NCBI GenBank assembly: GCA_943329845.2
Contig: CALQFM020000004.1
Location: forward strand, 28,341 to 92,340
Reading direction: 5' to 3'
Origin: Candidatus Kuenenia stuttgartensis
GTDB taxonomy: Bacteria; Pseudomonadota; Alphaproteobacteria; SMXS01
DNA length: 64,000 bases
The translations under genes and the position numbers were made by a program. Below, piece after piece: positions 1 through 10,706 of the stretch (positions within the stretch are counted from its first letter, which is position 1; each line of letters opens with the position of its first letter). The notes under the pieces are model-generated. The model saw only the letters and a program-made list of their open reading frames with translations. It was not told the DNA's origin and did no database searches.

Positions 1-54
1 GGCCAGCAGTGCGGCAATGACGGCGGCGGCGATGGGACGGCGTGCGTGGTTCAT
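1..54 (-). CDS. Start of a probable outer-membrane efflux factor (partial)
   Basis: Only the first 18 codons are inside the window. They begin at an ATG that overlaps the stop of the upstream RND permease gene by four bases (ATGA). The visible peptide starts [18 protein letters not shown], a basic N-region followed by a hydrophobic stretch, which looks like the beginning of a signal peptide or lipoprotein signal. In MdtABC-type operons the gene after the second permease normally encodes a NodT/TolC-type outer-membrane factor. That identity rests on position and the signal-like start only. Confidence 0.5.
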   Translation of the reverse strand, partial: MNHARRPIAAAVIAALLA

Positions 55-3000
55 GACGTCGAAACACTCTTTTGCGGGGCGCCGCGCGCCAGCAGCGCCT
101 CGCGGGGCGAACGGCGGCGGAACCGGTCCAGCGCCAGGTAGACGACCGGCGTGGTCAGCAGGGTGATGAACTGGCTGGCGATCAGGCCGCCGATGATGGC
201 GACGCCCAGCGGACGGCGCAGCTCGGCGCCCTCGCCGAAGCAAATGGCGAGCGGCAACGCGCCCAGGCCAGCGGCCAGCGTGGTCATCAGGATCGGCCGG
301 AAGCGCAGCAGGCAGGCCTCTCGCACCGCGTCGAACGGCGCCGCGCCGCGGGTGCGCTCGGCCTCCAGCGCGAAGTCGATGATCATGATGGCGTTCTTCT
401 TGACGATGCCTATCAGCAGGATCAGGCCGATCAGCGCGATCAGGTCGAATTCCATGCCTAGCACGAGGAGCGCCAGCACCGCGCCCAGGCCCGCCGACGG
501 CAGCGTCGACAGCACGGTCAACGGGTGGATGGTGCTTTCGTAGAGGATGCCCAGCACGATGTAGATGGCGACGATGGCGAGCAGGATCAGCACCGGCGTC
601 GAGGCGGTCGACTGCTCGAACACCTGGGCCGTGCCGGCGAAACTCCCATGCACGCCCGGCGGCAGGTTGAGGCCGGCCTGCACCTCTCGGATCCGCTCCG
701 ACGCCTGGCCCAGCGACACATTGTCGGCGGTGTTGAAAGAGATGGTCGAGGCCGGCGAGGCGTCCTGGTGGTTGACCTGCGACGCGGTGGCGCCAACCGT
801 CCATCTGGCGATGGCCGACAGCGGCGTCATGGTCGTGGCGCTGAGGTTCACCGCCGAACCGGTCGGCGCGTCGCGGGATGTGCCGGTGGTAGCCGCCGGC
901 GTGGCGGCGGATGCTGTCGCCGCCGATGCCGCGGTCGCGGTCGTGGTGGCCTGCGCTTTCACCGGCAGATAGACATGGGACAACGCCTCGGGCGAGCCGG
1001 CGAATTCGGGTCCGACGCCCATCACCACGCGATACTGATTGAGGCCGCGGTAGATGGTCGCCACCTGGCGCTGGCCGAAGCCGTCATAGAGGATGGCGTC
1101 GATGGTGCGCTGGTCCAGGCCGAGGCGCGCGGCCTTGTCCTTGTCGACGGTGATGTAGACCTCGGCGCCGGTGTCGTTCTGGTCCACGTCCACGTCGGTC
1201 AGCATGGGCTCCTGTTTCAGTGCCGCCGCCAGCTTCTCGGCGCCCTCCTTGAGGCGCGCCAGGTCGTCGCTCTTGAGCGTGTACTGGAAGTTGCTGTTGC
1301 CGCCGCGGCCGCCGACGCGCATGTCCTGCACCGGATTGAGGAAAACGCTGACGCCGGTGACGCGTGACAGCTTGGGCCGCAGCCTGCCGATCACCTCGCG
1401 GGTCGGCTCGCGCTCGCCGCTGGGCTTCAGCATCACCTGCAGGAAACCGCCACCGGCGCGCCGTCCGCCGCTGAACGCCACGACCGTGTCCACGGCCGGG
1501 TCGTCGTTGATGATCTTCACGATACGGGTCAGCTTCTGCTGCATGTCCTGGAACGAGATGCTCTGGTCGGCGCGGATGCCGCCCATCAGCGCACCGGTGT
1601 CCTGCTCGGGGAAGAAGCCCTTGGGCACGGCAACGAACAGGTAGACATTGAGCAACACCGCGCCCAGCAGCAGCAGCAGGGTCGCGCCACGGTTGGCGAG
1701 CGCCCAGTCCAGGCTGTGCTCGTACCAGCCCTGCACCCGGGCGAACGACCGCTCGGCCCAGTCGGCGAACCGCGAGGGCTTGGGCTTCTCCGGCAGGATC
1801 AGCGCGGCGATCATCGGCGTCGTGGTCAGCGAGATCACCAGCGAGATCAGGATCGCCACGCTCATGGTCACCGCGAACTCGCGGAACAGGCGGCCGATGA
1901 TGCCGCCCATGAACAGCAGCGGGATGAACACGGCGACCAGCGACACGCTGATCGACAGCACGGTGAAGCCCACTTCCGCCGCGCCCTTGAGCGCCGCCTC
2001 CATGCGGTTCATGCCATTTTCGACGTGCCGTGTAATGTTCTCCAGCACCACGATGGCGTCATCGACCACGAAGCCGGTCGCCACGGTCAGCGCCATCAGC
2101 GACAAATTGTTGAGCGAAAAGCCCAGCAGGTACATGACGCCCAGCGTTCCCAGCAGCGACACCACGACCGCGACGGCGGGCACCACGGTCGCGCGCAGCG
2201 AGCGCAGGAAGATGCTGACCACGGCGACGACCAGCAGCGTGGCGATCACCAGCGTCAGCTCGACCTCGTCCAGGGATGCCCGGATGGTGGTGGTTCGGTC
2301 CGAGGCGACCGTGAGTTTGATGTCGGCCGGCAGCGCGGCCTGCAGGGTCGGCAGCTCGACCTTGATGGAGTCGACGGTCTTGATGATGTTGGCGCCGGGC
2401 TGGCGGCTGATCACCACGGTCACCGCCTTCTCGCCGTTGAACAGGCCCATGGTGCGGATATCCTCCGGCCCATCATAGACCCGCGCCACGTCGCTGAGCC
2501 GGATCCCGGCGCCGTCGCGCCAGGCGATGATCAGGTCGCGGTAGTCGTCGGCGGTCGTCCCCGGCTTGTTGCCGTAGATCTGGAAGGCGCGGTCGCCGTC
2601 CTCGATCACGCCCTTCGGCCGGTTGGCGTTGGTCGAGGTGATGGCCGCGCGCACGTCCTCCAGGCTGACGCCGAAGCGGCCGAGCGCCAGCGGGTTGAGC
2701 TCGATGCGCACGGCCGGCAGCGAGGCGCCGCCCAGCTCAACGTCGCCGACGCCTTCCACCTGTGACAGGCGCTGCTGCACGATGTTGGAGACGGCGTCAT
2801 AGATTTCTGCCGGTGGCCTTGTCTTCGAGGTCAGCGCCAGGATCAGCACCGGCGCGTCGGCCGGGTTCATCTTGCGGTAGGTCGGGTTGCTGCGCAGCGA
2901 CGGGGGCAGGTCGGCGCGGGCGGCGTTGATGGCGGCCTGCACGTCGCGGGCGGCGCCGTCCACGTCGCGCGACAGCTCGAATTGCAGGGTGATGCGCGCC

Positions 3001-3263
3001 GAGCCGGTGTTGGACGACGACGTCATCTCGGTGACGCCGGCGATGGTGCCGAGCCGGCGCTCGAGCGGCGCGGCGACGGCCGAGGCCATGGTTTCGGGGC
3101 TGGCGCCCGGCAGGTTCGCCGAGACGCTGATGGTCGGGAAGTCCACCTGCGGCAACGGCGACACCGGCAGGGCGAAGAACGCGCCGATGCCGCTGAGCGC
3201 GACGCCGACCGTCAGCAGGATGGTGGCGATGGGCCGGCGGATGAAGGGTGATGACAGGCTCAT
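51..3263 (-). CDS. RND multidrug efflux permease, MdtC-like
   Basis: This 1070-residue protein is the second of two tandem inner-membrane drug/proton antiporters of the AcrB/MdtBC (HAE1) family. It starts with the usual cytosolic segment and TM1 ([13 protein letters not shown]). It carries the proton-relay Asp pair in TM4 ([10 protein letters not shown], Asp401-Asp402) and the TM10 Lys in GIVKKNAIM. Length is slightly above the family norm because residues about 769-812 are a low-complexity Ala/Thr stretch between YLPVKA and TPLSAIA, in the funnel/docking part of the second periplasmic loop. The gene overlaps the upstream permease by four bases and the downstream outer-membrane gene by four. 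Family assignment is firm; substrate is unknown. Confidence 0.95.
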   Translation of the reverse strand: MSLSSPFIRRPIATILLTVGVALSGIGAFFALPVSPLPQVDFPTISVSANLPGASPETMASAVAAPLERRLGTIAGVTEMTSSSNTGSARITLQFELSRDVDGAARDVQAAINAARADLPPSLRSNPTYRKMNPADAPVLILALTSKTRPPAEIYDAVSNIVQQRLSQVEGVGDVELGGASLPAVRIELNPLALGRFGVSLEDVRAAITSTNANRPKGVIEDGDRAFQIYGNKPGTTADDYRDLIIAWRDGAGIRLSDVARVYDGPEDIRTMGLFNGEKAVTVVISRQPGANIIKTVDSIKVELPTLQAALPADIKLTVASDRTTTIRASLDEVELTLVIATLLVVAVVSIFLRSLRATVVPAVAVVVSLLGTLGVMYLLGFSLNNLSLMALTVATGFVVDDAIVVLENITRHVENGMNRMEAALKGAAEVGFTVLSISVSLVAVFIPLLFMGGIIGRLFREFAVTMSVAILISLVISLTTTPMIAALILPEKPKPSRFADWAERSFARVQGWYEHSLDWALANRGATLLLLLGAVLLNVYLFVAVPKGFFPEQDTGALMGGIRADQSISFQDMQQKLTRIVKIINDDPAVDTVVAFSGGRRAGGGFLQVMLKPSGEREPTREVIGRLRPKLSRVTGVSVFLNPVQDMRVGGRGGNSNFQYTLKSDDLARLKEGAEKLAAALKQEPMLTDVDVDQNDTGAEVYITVDKDKAARLGLDQRTIDAILYDGFGQRQVATIYRGLNQYRVVMGVGPEFAGSPEALSHVYLPVKAQATTTATAASAATASAATPAATTGTSRDAPTGSAVNLSATTMTPLSAIARWTVGATASQVNHQDASPASTISFNTADNVSLGQASERIREVQAGLNLPPGVHGSFAGTAQVFEQSTASTPVLILLAIVAIYIVLGILYESTIHPLTVLSTLPSAGLGAVLALLVLGMEFDLIALIGLILLIGIVKKNAIMIIDFALEAERTRGAAPFDAVREACLLRFRPILMTTLAAGLGALPLAICFGEGAELRRPLGVAIIGGLIASQFITLLTTPVVYLALDRFRRRSPREALLARGAPQKSVSTS

Positions 3264-6200
3264 GCCGTCTTCTCCCGCCGGCGCGCCTGCCAGCGCGCTG
3301 ACAGCCGCTCGAAGCCCAGATAGATGACGGGCGTGGTGAACAGGGTCAGCGCCTGGCTGACGATCAGGCCGCCAGCGATGGCGAGGCCCAGCGGCTGGCG
3401 CAGCTCCGAGCCCATGCCGCTGCCGAATATCAGCGGCAGGGCGGCGAACAGGGCCGCGAAGGTCGTCATCATGATCGGCCGGAAGCGCAAATGGGCGGCC
3501 TGCCGGATGGCCGCGTCCGGATCCATGCCCTGTTTGCGCTGCGCCTCGATGGCGAAATCGATCATCATGATCGCGTTCTTCTTGACGATGCCGATCAGCA
3601 GCACGATGCCGATGATGCCGATCACGCCCAGGTCGTTGCCGGTCACGATCAGCGCCAGCAGCGCGCCGACACCGGCCGACGGCAGGGTCGACAGGATGGT
3701 CACCGGGTGGACGAAGCTCTCATAGAGCACGCCCAGCACGATGTAGACGGTGATGAGGGCTGCCAGGATCAGCCAGACCTGGTTGGACAGCGATGCACGG
3801 AAGGCGTCGGCGGCGCCCATGAACTCGGTGGTGATCGAACTCGCCATGCCGACCCGTTCCTCGGCCGCGACGATGGCGTCGACCGCCGCGCCCAGCGAGG
3901 TGCCGGGCGCCAGGTCGAAGCCGATGGTGGCCGCGGGGAACTGGGCGACCCGGGAAATCTGCAGCGGGGCCTCGCCAGTCGAGATCGTGGCGAAGGCGGT
4001 CAGCGGCACCGATGCGCCGCCCTGCACCGGCACATACATGCGCTGCAGCGCTTCCGGGCTGGTCAGCATGCCGGGCTGGCTTTCCAGGATCACCCGGTAC
4101 TGGCTCGACTGGGTGAAGATGGTCGAGATGATGCGCTGGCCGAAGGCGTCGCAGAGCGCGTTGTCGACGTCGGCGGCGCTGATGCCGAGGCGCGAGGCCA
4201 CGTCGCGGTTGATGGCGACGGTGACGGCGTGGCCCTGGTTCTGCACGTCGGAGACGACGTTTCGCACTTCGTCGACATGCGCCAGCTCGGCGGTCAGCTC
4301 CCTGGCCCATCGGTCGGTCAGGTCCTGGTCGGATCCCTGCAGCGAGAAGCGGTACTGGGTCGGCCCGCCCTCGGCGTCGATGGTCAGGTCCTGCACCGGG
4401 CGGATGTAGAGCGTCGCGCCGGCCACGTGGCCGGCCCGCTCGCGCAGCCGCGCGATAGTCTTTTTCTGGCTGGTGGTGCGGTCGCCCTTGGGCACCAGGT
4501 TGATCAGCATGCGGCCCTGGTTGAGGGCGGGGTTCTGCCCATCGACACCGATGTTCGAACTCAGGCTCGCCACGTCCGGATCGTCCAGGATGGCGTCGGC
4601 CACCTGGGCCTGCAGCGCCGACATGCGCCCGAACGACACGGTCTGCTCGCCGGCGACCACGGCCTGGAGCTGGCCGGTGTCCTGTTCGGGGAACAGGCCC
4701 TTGGGAATCACCCAGAACAGCAGCGCCGTCAGCAACAGCGTGCCGGCGAACACGATCAGGGTCAGGGTCTGGCGCGCCAGTACCCAGTCGAGGCCGCCGC
4801 GATAGCGGTCGGCGAGCCGGTCGAAGCGGTCGCGGGTCCAGCGCGAGAAGCGCGGCATCCTCTCCTCGTCGGCGGACTTCAGCCAGCGTGCCGCGAGCAT
4901 CGGCACCAGCGTCAGCGCCACCACCGCCGAGATCAGGATGGTGACGGCGAGCGACACCGCGAACTCGCGGAACAGGCGGCCGACCACGTCGCCCATGAAC
5001 AGCAGCGGGATCAACACCGCGACCAGCGACACGGTCAGCGAGATGATGGTGAAGCCGATCTCGCGGGCGCCTTTCAGCGCCGCCTGGAACGGCTTCATGC
5101 CTTTCTCGACATGCCGGGCGATGTTCTCGATCACCACGATGGCGTCGTCGACGACGAAGCCGCTGGCGATGGTCAGCGCCATCATGGTCAGGTTGTTCAG
5201 GCTGAAGCCCATCAGGTGCATCACGGCCAGGGTGCCGACCAGCGACAGCGGCACCGAAACGCTGGCGATCACGGTCGCCTGTGGGCTGCCAAGGAACAGG
5301 AAGATGGCCAGCGTCACCAGCGCCACGGCGAATAGCAGCTCGATCTGCACGTCATGCACGGAGGCGCGGATGCCCAGCGTCCGGTCGGTCAGCAGTGTCA
5401 CATGGACGTCGGCTGGCAGCGTGTCCTCGAGCTGCGGCAGCGCCGCCTTGATGGCGTCGACGGTGGCGATGACGTTCGCGCCTGGCTGGCGCTGGACGTC
5501 GACGATGATGGCGGGCGTGTCGTTCATCCAGGCGCCGAGGCGGCTGTTTTCGGAGCCGTCGACCACGTTGGCCACGTCCTTCAGACGTACGGGCGCACCG
5601 GCCACATAGGCGACGACGACGTTGGCGTAGTCCTCGGCCGAGGTGAGCTGGTCGTTGGAGTTGATCGACCACGACCGGGTCGCGCCATCGAAACTGCCCT
5701 TGGCGCCGTTGCTGTTGGCGGCGGCGATGGCCGTGCGCAGCGTCTCCATCGACAGGCCGCGCGCCGCCAGCGCCTGTACATTGGCCTGGATCCGCACCGC
5801 GGGACGCTGACCGCCGGACAGCGAGACAAGGCCGACGCCCGAGACCTGGGCGATTTTGTTGGCGACCCGCTGGTCGACCAGGTTCTGCACCTCGGCCAGG
5901 GTGCGCGTGTCGGACGTCACGCCCAGGCTGATGATCGGCGCGTCGGCCGGATTGACCTTGGCGTAGATCGGCGGCGCCGGCAGGTCCGACGGCAGCAGCG
6001 TACCGGCCGCGTTGATGGCCGCCTGCACCTCCTGCTCGGCGATGTCGAGGGTGAGGTCGAGGCCGAATTGCAGGGTGACCACGGATGCACCGGCCGACGA
6101 TACCGACGACATGCGCTTCAGCCCGGCCATCTGGCCGAACTGCCGCTCCAGCGGGCTGGTGACGGTCACCGCCATGACGTCGGGGCTGGCGCCGGGATAG

Positions 6201-6394
6201 AGGGTGCGCACCTGGATGGTGGGATAGTCCACCTCAGGCAGCGCCGACAGCGGCAGGAACCGCCACGCGACCAAGCCGGCCAGCAGGATCGCCAGCATGA
6301 ACAGGCTGGTCGCCACGGGCCGCAGGATGAACGGCCGCGACGGGTTCAGCCCCTTCTCGGGCGCCTCGGCCGGATCGTCCTGGACGGTGCTCAC
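3260..6394 (-). CDS. RND multidrug efflux permease, MdtB-like
   Basis: First of two tandem RND permeases, 1044 residues from the chosen start. The frame is open further upstream, but that extension is Arg-rich and lies over the end of the adaptor gene. The GTG at 6394 overlaps the adaptor stop as GTGA, matching the other junctions of the operon, and puts TM1 ([13 protein letters not shown]) near the N-terminus. The TM4 Asp pair is Asp416-Asp417 ([10 protein letters not shown]) and TM10 carries [13 protein letters not shown]. By analogy with MdtB/MdtC, the two permeases probably form a mixed trimer docked on the adaptor encoded just upstream. Substrates cannot be read from sequence. Confidence 0.95.
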   Translation of the reverse strand: MSTVQDDPAEAPEKGLNPSRPFILRPVATSLFMLAILLAGLVAWRFLPLSALPEVDYPTIQVRTLYPGASPDVMAVTVTSPLERQFGQMAGLKRMSSVSSAGASVVTLQFGLDLTLDIAEQEVQAAINAAGTLLPSDLPAPPIYAKVNPADAPIISLGVTSDTRTLAEVQNLVDQRVANKIAQVSGVGLVSLSGGQRPAVRIQANVQALAARGLSMETLRTAIAAANSNGAKGSFDGATRSWSINSNDQLTSAEDYANVVVAYVAGAPVRLKDVANVVDGSENSRLGAWMNDTPAIIVDVQRQPGANVIATVDAIKAALPQLEDTLPADVHVTLLTDRTLGIRASVHDVQIELLFAVALVTLAIFLFLGSPQATVIASVSVPLSLVGTLAVMHLMGFSLNNLTMMALTIASGFVVDDAIVVIENIARHVEKGMKPFQAALKGAREIGFTIISLTVSLVAVLIPLLFMGDVVGRLFREFAVSLAVTILISAVVALTLVPMLAARWLKSADEERMPRFSRWTRDRFDRLADRYRGGLDWVLARQTLTLIVFAGTLLLTALLFWVIPKGLFPEQDTGQLQAVVAGEQTVSFGRMSALQAQVADAILDDPDVASLSSNIGVDGQNPALNQGRMLINLVPKGDRTTSQKKTIARLRERAGHVAGATLYIRPVQDLTIDAEGGPTQYRFSLQGSDQDLTDRWARELTAELAHVDEVRNVVSDVQNQGHAVTVAINRDVASRLGISAADVDNALCDAFGQRIISTIFTQSSQYRVILESQPGMLTSPEALQRMYVPVQGGASVPLTAFATISTGEAPLQISRVAQFPAATIGFDLAPGTSLGAAVDAIVAAEERVGMASSITTEFMGAADAFRASLSNQVWLILAALITVYIVLGVLYESFVHPVTILSTLPSAGVGALLALIVTGNDLGVIGIIGIVLLIGIVKKNAIMMIDFAIEAQRKQGMDPDAAIRQAAHLRFRPIMMTTFAALFAALPLIFGSGMGSELRQPLGLAIAGGLIVSQALTLFTTPVIYLGFERLSARWQARRREKTA

Positions 6395-7680
6395 GGAGCC
6401 TGCCGGTCGCGGTTGCGGCGGTGTTCGCCGTCGCCGCGTTGCCGGCGCTCGCCGCGTTCGCCCTTCTCGCCGCTCTTGCCGTCGCGGCCGCCCCACTTGC
6501 CGTCGCCGCCCTTGCCACCCTGGCCGCGCTGGCCCGGCAGGTTGACCTTGGCGCCGTCGTCGATGCGGTCGGCGCCTTCGGTGATCACGGTGTCGCCGGC
6601 CTTCACGCCTGACGTCACGACGGTCTTCGTGCCGTCCGACGGGCCAAGCTTCACCAGGTGCAGCTTCGCCGTCTGCTCCGGACCGAGGATGAACACGAAG
6701 TCGCCCCGGGCGCCGTGGCGGATGGCGGTCACCGGTACGGTCACGGCCTGTTTCAGCGTATCAACGACGATCGTGACGTTGACGAACTGGTTGGGGAACA
6801 GGTTGTTCTCGCCGTTGGCGAAGCGGGCCTTTGCCTTCACCGTGCCGGTCGCCGCGTCGCTGACGTTGTCGAAGGTCAGGAACATGCCCTGCGCCAGCAC
6901 CTTGTCGGCGTACTGGTCATTGGCGGTGACCGGAAGCTCGGCGCCTTCGCGCAGCCTGGCCTGTACCGCCGGAACCTTGTCCTGCGGCAGGGCGAAGGAA
7001 ACGTCGATGGGCGAGGTCTGGGTAATGACGACGATGCCGTTGGCGTCGCCTGGCGTCAGGTAGTTGCCGATGTCGGCCTGGCGCAGACCCACCTTGCCGC
7101 TGACCGGCGCGGTGATCGCGGTATAGGACAGGTTGAGCCGCGCATTGCCGACCTGGGCCTGGTCGGCCTCGACGGTGCCTTCGAGCTGCTTGACGGTGGC
7201 CGCCTGGGTGTCGACCTGCTGGGCGGCGATCGAATCCTGTTTCAGCAGCGTCTCGTAGCGCTGCAGGTCGACGCGGGCGGCGTTGAGCTGCGCCCGGTCG
7301 CGCGCCAGGTTGCCCTCGGCCTCGGACAGGGCGAGCTGGTAGGGCCGGGGATCGATCTGCGCCAGCCGCTGACCCTTTGTCACCGTCTGGCCTTCCTGGA
7401 ACTCGATGCTGAACAGCACGCCGGCAAGCTGGGTCCGCACCGTCGCCTGGACAACGGGCTGCACCGTGCCGATCTGGCTCAGCGTCACCGGCATGTCCGC
7501 CAGCGCCGCCTTGGCTGTGCCGACCGTGGCGGGCGGCCGTCCGCGTCCGCGATCGCCGCCGGGTTCGGCGTTGCCGGTGAACAGCCAGATCGCCAAGGCC
7601 ACGAGGACGAGGCCCAGCAGTACCAGCAGCGCATTCCTCCGGGAACGGCTGAGCCATTTCGATTCTGTTTCCTGCGCCAA
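6391..7680 (-). CDS. RND efflux periplasmic adaptor (HlyD/MdtA-like)
   Basis: A 429-residue membrane-fusion protein with an N-terminal membrane anchor ([18 protein letters not shown], about residues 16-33). It continues with a barrel-sandwich lipoyl half-motif, a coiled-coil hairpin (about residues 110-175) and beta-barrel and membrane-proximal domains. It joins the RND permeases to the outer-membrane channel. The start is a TTG at 7680, with a GAGG element about seven bases upstream; no in-frame ATG lies nearby. The last ~45 residues are a Gly/Lys/Arg-rich low-complexity tail ([20 protein letters not shown]) not usual for MdtA. It is the first gene of the minus-strand efflux operon. Confidence 0.92.
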   Translation of the reverse strand: MAQETESKWLSRSRRNALLVLLGLVLVALAIWLFTGNAEPGGDRGRGRPPATVGTAKAALADMPVTLSQIGTVQPVVQATVRTQLAGVLFSIEFQEGQTVTKGQRLAQIDPRPYQLALSEAEGNLARDRAQLNAARVDLQRYETLLKQDSIAAQQVDTQAATVKQLEGTVEADQAQVGNARLNLSYTAITAPVSGKVGLRQADIGNYLTPGDANGIVVITQTSPIDVSFALPQDKVPAVQARLREGAELPVTANDQYADKVLAQGMFLTFDNVSDAATGTVKAKARFANGENNLFPNQFVNVTIVVDTLKQAVTVPVTAIRHGARGDFVFILGPEQTAKLHLVKLGPSDGTKTVVTSGVKAGDTVITEGADRIDDGAKVNLPGQRGQGGKGGDGKWGGRDGKSGEKGERGERRQRGDGEHRRNRDRQAP

Positions 7681-7872
7681 GCCTCAGCCTCTTTTCCCGC
7701 GACACCGTTCAGCCCGCGCCCGCGGGAAGTCCAGACTTCAACGAAGCCAACAGGCTTATACCTTCGGCGGATTTCAAATATGAGCCCCATGCCCGCCACG
7801 CGCCATGGCGCGATCTGGCCAAACGTAGCCGGAACGGGCAATGTTCCATTCTGGCGCGGGGAGGCGCAACCG

Positions 7873-8910
7873 ATGAAAGCATGGCGGACATATGGCTGGG
7901 GCGACATGCGCCTCGACGAGGTGCCAGAGCCGGCGGTTCGGCCCGGCTGGGTCAAGGCGCGCATCCGCATGGTCCAGCCCAGCATCACCGAGACGCTGCT
8001 GTTCGACGGCGCGAGGACCTATGGCTTCGGCAAGATCGAGAAGGCCATGGCGGCTGGCCCGGCCCAGGTATTCGGCCACGAGTTCTCGGCGGAGATCGTC
8101 GAGGTGGGCGACGGGGTGCGGACACTGAAGCCGGGCATGAGGGTGGCCGCGCGAGGCTCCCATCCGGACGGCATCGTCGGCTTCGACTACCCCGGCGCAC
8201 TGGCCGAATATGGCGTGTTCCCGGAGAGCCTTCTGGCCGCTCTGCCCGATCACGTCAGCGACAGCGAGGGCGCGGCGATCCAGCCGCTGACCGACGCGGT
8301 CGCCGCGGTCCACGCAGCCGACATCAGCCTGGGCGACGTGGTGGTGGTAATCGGCCAGGGCTCCATGGGCCTGGCCTGCTTGCAGGTGGCGGCGACGGCG
8401 GGCGCGGGCTTGGTCATCGGCGTCGCGCGGCGCGACAACGTGCTGGAGATTTCCCGGCAGGTCGGCGCCGATGTGACCATCAACGCGACCCGCGACGACC
8501 CGGTCGCCGTGGTGCGCGAACTGACCGGCGGTATCGGCGCCGATGTGGTGTTTGAAACCGCCGGCGGCCCGCCGGAGCAAGGCCTCGCCGGCAATATGAC
8601 CTTGATCCAGGCGGCCGAGATGCTGGGCGACAACGGCAAGGTGGTCGGCATCGCCTTCGACGGCGAGGCGGCGGTCCTGCCCTACTCGGTGTTCCGCCAG
8701 CGCAGCATCCGCTACCTGTTTCCGTCGGTGCTCGACCGGCGCATGTTCGAGGCGACGGTGAACCTGGTCGCGTCCGGCCGGGTGGACCTCAAGCCCATGA
8801 TCACGAAAATCCTCGACGGCATCGACAAGGTGCCCGAGGCATTCGACCTGACTGCCAACAAGGCGCGGCACGGCCTGATCAATCCTGCCCAGGTCATCAT
8901 TTCCAAGTGA
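7873..8910 (+). CDS. Zinc-type medium-chain alcohol dehydrogenase lacking zinc cysteines
   Basis: A 345-residue medium-chain dehydrogenase/reductase with the GroES-like N-domain (FGHEFSAEIVEVGDGV) and a Rossmann NAD(P) domain (VVVIGQGSMGLACLQVAATAG). The ATG at 7873 follows a GGGGAGG element. The position that normally holds the catalytic zinc cysteine reads VQPSITETLL, and the four-cysteine structural-zinc lobe is absent (RGSHPDGIVGFDYPGALAEY). It therefore looks like a zinc-independent or altered-site member of the threonine/sorbitol dehydrogenase branch. It sits 10 bases before the SnoaL-like gene and is probably co-transcribed with it. Substrate unknown. Confidence 0.85.
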   Translation: MKAWRTYGWGDMRLDEVPEPAVRPGWVKARIRMVQPSITETLLFDGARTYGFGKIEKAMAAGPAQVFGHEFSAEIVEVGDGVRTLKPGMRVAARGSHPDGIVGFDYPGALAEYGVFPESLLAALPDHVSDSEGAAIQPLTDAVAAVHAADISLGDVVVVIGQGSMGLACLQVAATAGAGLVIGVARRDNVLEISRQVGADVTINATRDDPVAVVRELTGGIGADVVFETAGGPPEQGLAGNMTLIQAAEMLGDNGKVVGIAFDGEAAVLPYSVFRQRSIRYLFPSVLDRRMFEATVNLVASGRVDLKPMITKILDGIDKVPEAFDLTANKARHGLINPAQVIISK

Positions 8911-8920
8911 AGGAGATCCC

Positions 8921-9304
8921 ATGTCGATGAAGGAACGGGCCTACGAGCTGCTGCAGTCGACCTATTACGACGGCATTGACGCGGGCGACATGGCGAAGGC
9001 CGCCTCGGCGCTGCACGAGGACGTGGAATGGTCGCACGCGCAGGTCTGGCCGCATCACGGCTTCGTCCATGGCGAACCATCGACCAACCATGGCCGCCCC
9101 GAGGTGCAGGCGTTCCTCGAGGCGCGGGTGCAGCAACTCGCCGAGGCGCGCATCCGCCACAAGGTGCGCGACATGGTGGTCGAAGGGAACAAGGGTGCCA
9201 TCCTCGGTTTTGTTCGCGGCGAAGACGGCACCGAAAGGCCGTTCATGGTCTGGTTCGAGATCCGGGACGACAAGCTCTCGCGCTACCTGCTGCGGCCGTT
9301 GTGA
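8921..9304 (+). CDS. SnoaL/NTF2-like small protein
   Basis: A 127-residue protein preceded by a strong AAGGAG ribosome-binding site. It has the alpha-plus-beta pattern of SnoaL-like NTF2-fold proteins: an N-terminal helix (YELLQSTYYDGIDAGDMAKAA), then LHEDVEWSH, and a curved sheet ending FMVWFEIRDDKLSRYLLRP. Members are isomerases, hydrolases or non-catalytic subunits acting on small hydrophobic substrates. The tight link to the dehydrogenase upstream suggests a shared pathway. The exact role is not readable. Confidence 0.75.
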   Translation: MSMKERAYELLQSTYYDGIDAGDMAKAASALHEDVEWSHAQVWPHHGFVHGEPSTNHGRPEVQAFLEARVQQLAEARIRHKVRDMVVEGNKGAILGFVRGEDGTERPFMVWFEIRDDKLSRYLLRPL

Positions 9305-9311
9305 GCCGCCT

Positions 9312-9902
9312 CTATTCCTTCACGCCCAGCGGCGCCACGAACTGGCGCAGGACCTTGCGCTGACGCTCGGCCGGCCAGTCGCCAGGATCGAAGCCAGCCT
9401 GGACGGCGAGGCCGTTGACCATGGTCAGCAACTCGCGGGCAATCAGGTCGAAGTCCGTGTCATAGGCCAGCTTGCCGCTGGCGGCCATGGCCTTCAGTAC
9501 CTTCTCGATGCGCTTGCGGGTGTCGATCACGCGGCTGCGCTGCTCGGCCGCGAACTGCGGGTCGCCAATGGCCATGCCCCAGAACGACAGCCATACCTGC
9601 CAGTCGCGGTGGCGCGCCTCATCGAGCGGCAGCAGCGCCTCGATGCTGCCGATCAGGTCGTCGGGCGCCTGCTTCAGCACGGCATCGACGCGCGCCTGCG
9701 CGGCCTGGGCGGCCGCCTGGTAGGTGAACAGCAGCAATTGCCGCTTGTCGGCAAAGTAGTGGCTGACGATGGCCGTGCTGTAGCCCGCCGCCTTGGCCAG
9801 CTCGCGCACGGTGACACGCTCGACGCCGACCTGGGCGATCAGGCGGGCGGCGACCTCGGCGACTTCCCGCCGGCGGGCATCGTGATCAACTTGACGGGGC
9901 AT
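9312..9902 (-). CDS. TetR-family transcriptional regulator, BetI-like
   Basis: A 196-residue one-domain repressor. The N-terminal helix-turn-helix (RVTVRELAKAAGYSTAIVSHYF, about residues 28-50) is followed by a helical ligand-binding domain. The recognition helix GYSTAIVSHYFADKRQLL resembles BetI-type regulators. The ATG at 9902 places the HTH at the usual distance from the N-terminus; the frame stays open upstream but codes nothing TetR-like. It is divergent from the cytochrome c/IorAB genes and convergent with the SnoaL gene. A short imperfect dyad, ATTCCGATACGAAT, at 9937-9950 upstream of its start is a possible operator. Targets are probably the adjacent metabolic genes. Confidence 0.88.
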   Translation of the reverse strand: MPRQVDHDARRREVAEVAARLIAQVGVERVTVRELAKAAGYSTAIVSHYFADKRQLLLFTYQAAAQAAQARVDAVLKQAPDDLIGSIEALLPLDEARHRDWQVWLSFWGMAIGDPQFAAEQRSRVIDTRKRIEKVLKAMAASGKLAYDTDFDLIARELLTMVNGLAVQAGFDPGDWPAERQRKVLRQFVAPLGVKE

Positions 9903-10133
9903 TTCCCTACGCGACCCAGGACAGCATGTTCTTGTCATTCCGATACGAATCCCGAAGGCGCGCATCGCTAGCGGCCGGAGATACCAGCCAGTAACGCGTA
10001 TAGCACGGGGACTCGGGAACAGGAAGCGATCGCCCGTGTCGGACGGCGCTACCCACGGCGCATGGCGTCCCCCGGAATTTTCAGCTATATCGCGCCTGAG
10101 AAAACCCAGCCGGAACTGCAAGGAAAGCCGACC

Positions 10134-10523
10134 GTGAAGCACTTCATTCTCGCCCTGCCGCTGGCGCTGGGCATTGTTGCATCAGCGCATGCCGACGAGC
10201 CCGCCAGCTTCTTGAAGGACATCGTACCGGTCCTCAAGGCGCGTTGCATGATGTGCCACCTGACCGGCCAGGAGCCGGGCAATATGAAACTAGCGCCCAA
10301 GGCCGCCTACGCCACCTTGGTCGGCGTCAAGGCCACGGAAACCGCGCTCAACCGCATCGAGCCGGGCAAGCCCGACCAGAGCTACCTGATACACAAGCTG
10401 GAAGGTACTCACGTGGCGGCCGGCGGCACCGGCGAACGCATGCCGATGGGCGGCGATCCGCTGGCGCCGGAACAGATCGCCTTGATCCGTGCCTGGATCG
10501 AACAGGGTGCCCAGAACAACTGA
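10134..10523 (+). CDS. Periplasmic single-heme c-type cytochrome
   Basis: A 129-residue secreted cytochrome. The GTG at 10134 has AAGGAAAG upstream and begins a clear signal peptide (KHFILALPLALGIVASAHA, cleaved before DEP). The mature part has one heme-attachment motif, CMMCH, and a distal Met candidate in the GERMPMGG loop, followed by a C-terminal helix (EQIALIRAWIEQGA) typical of planctomycete-type cytochrome c domains. It lies 183 bases ahead of the IorA/IorB genes. That suggests it accepts electrons from the molybdenum hydroxylase and passes them to the respiratory chain, an inference from gene order. Confidence 0.85.
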   Translation: MKHFILALPLALGIVASAHADEPASFLKDIVPVLKARCMMCHLTGQEPGNMKLAPKAAYATLVGVKATETALNRIEPGKPDQSYLIHKLEGTHVAAGGTGERMPMGGDPLAPEQIALIRAWIEQGAQNN

Positions 10524-10706
10524 AGCCGATCAGTCGCCGCGCATCGGCGGCGACCAATTCCGCACATGGGACGTGCGCCCGTTTTGGTCACCCGTCCGAT
10601 GGTATTCAATTGCTCTGGCGTCGCGGCGGGATGACACTCCAGCCAACGCAGACCGCGGCCGCGCCGGAAATGGCGTATGGTCGCCCTTGACCTTTTCGGG
10701 GACCTC

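Noticed and set aside
3491..5335. A 614-codon open frame on the plus strand opposite the first RND permease
   Set aside because: It is rich in Gln, His, Arg and Asp with no recognisable domain, the usual shadow of a GC-rich gene read on the other strand. The RND permease on the minus strand is beyond doubt.
6395..6496. Upstream extension of the first RND permease
   Set aside because: The 34 extra residues are Arg/Pro-rich and lie over the adaptor gene tail; the GTG at 6394 gives a normal N-terminus and a GTGA junction.
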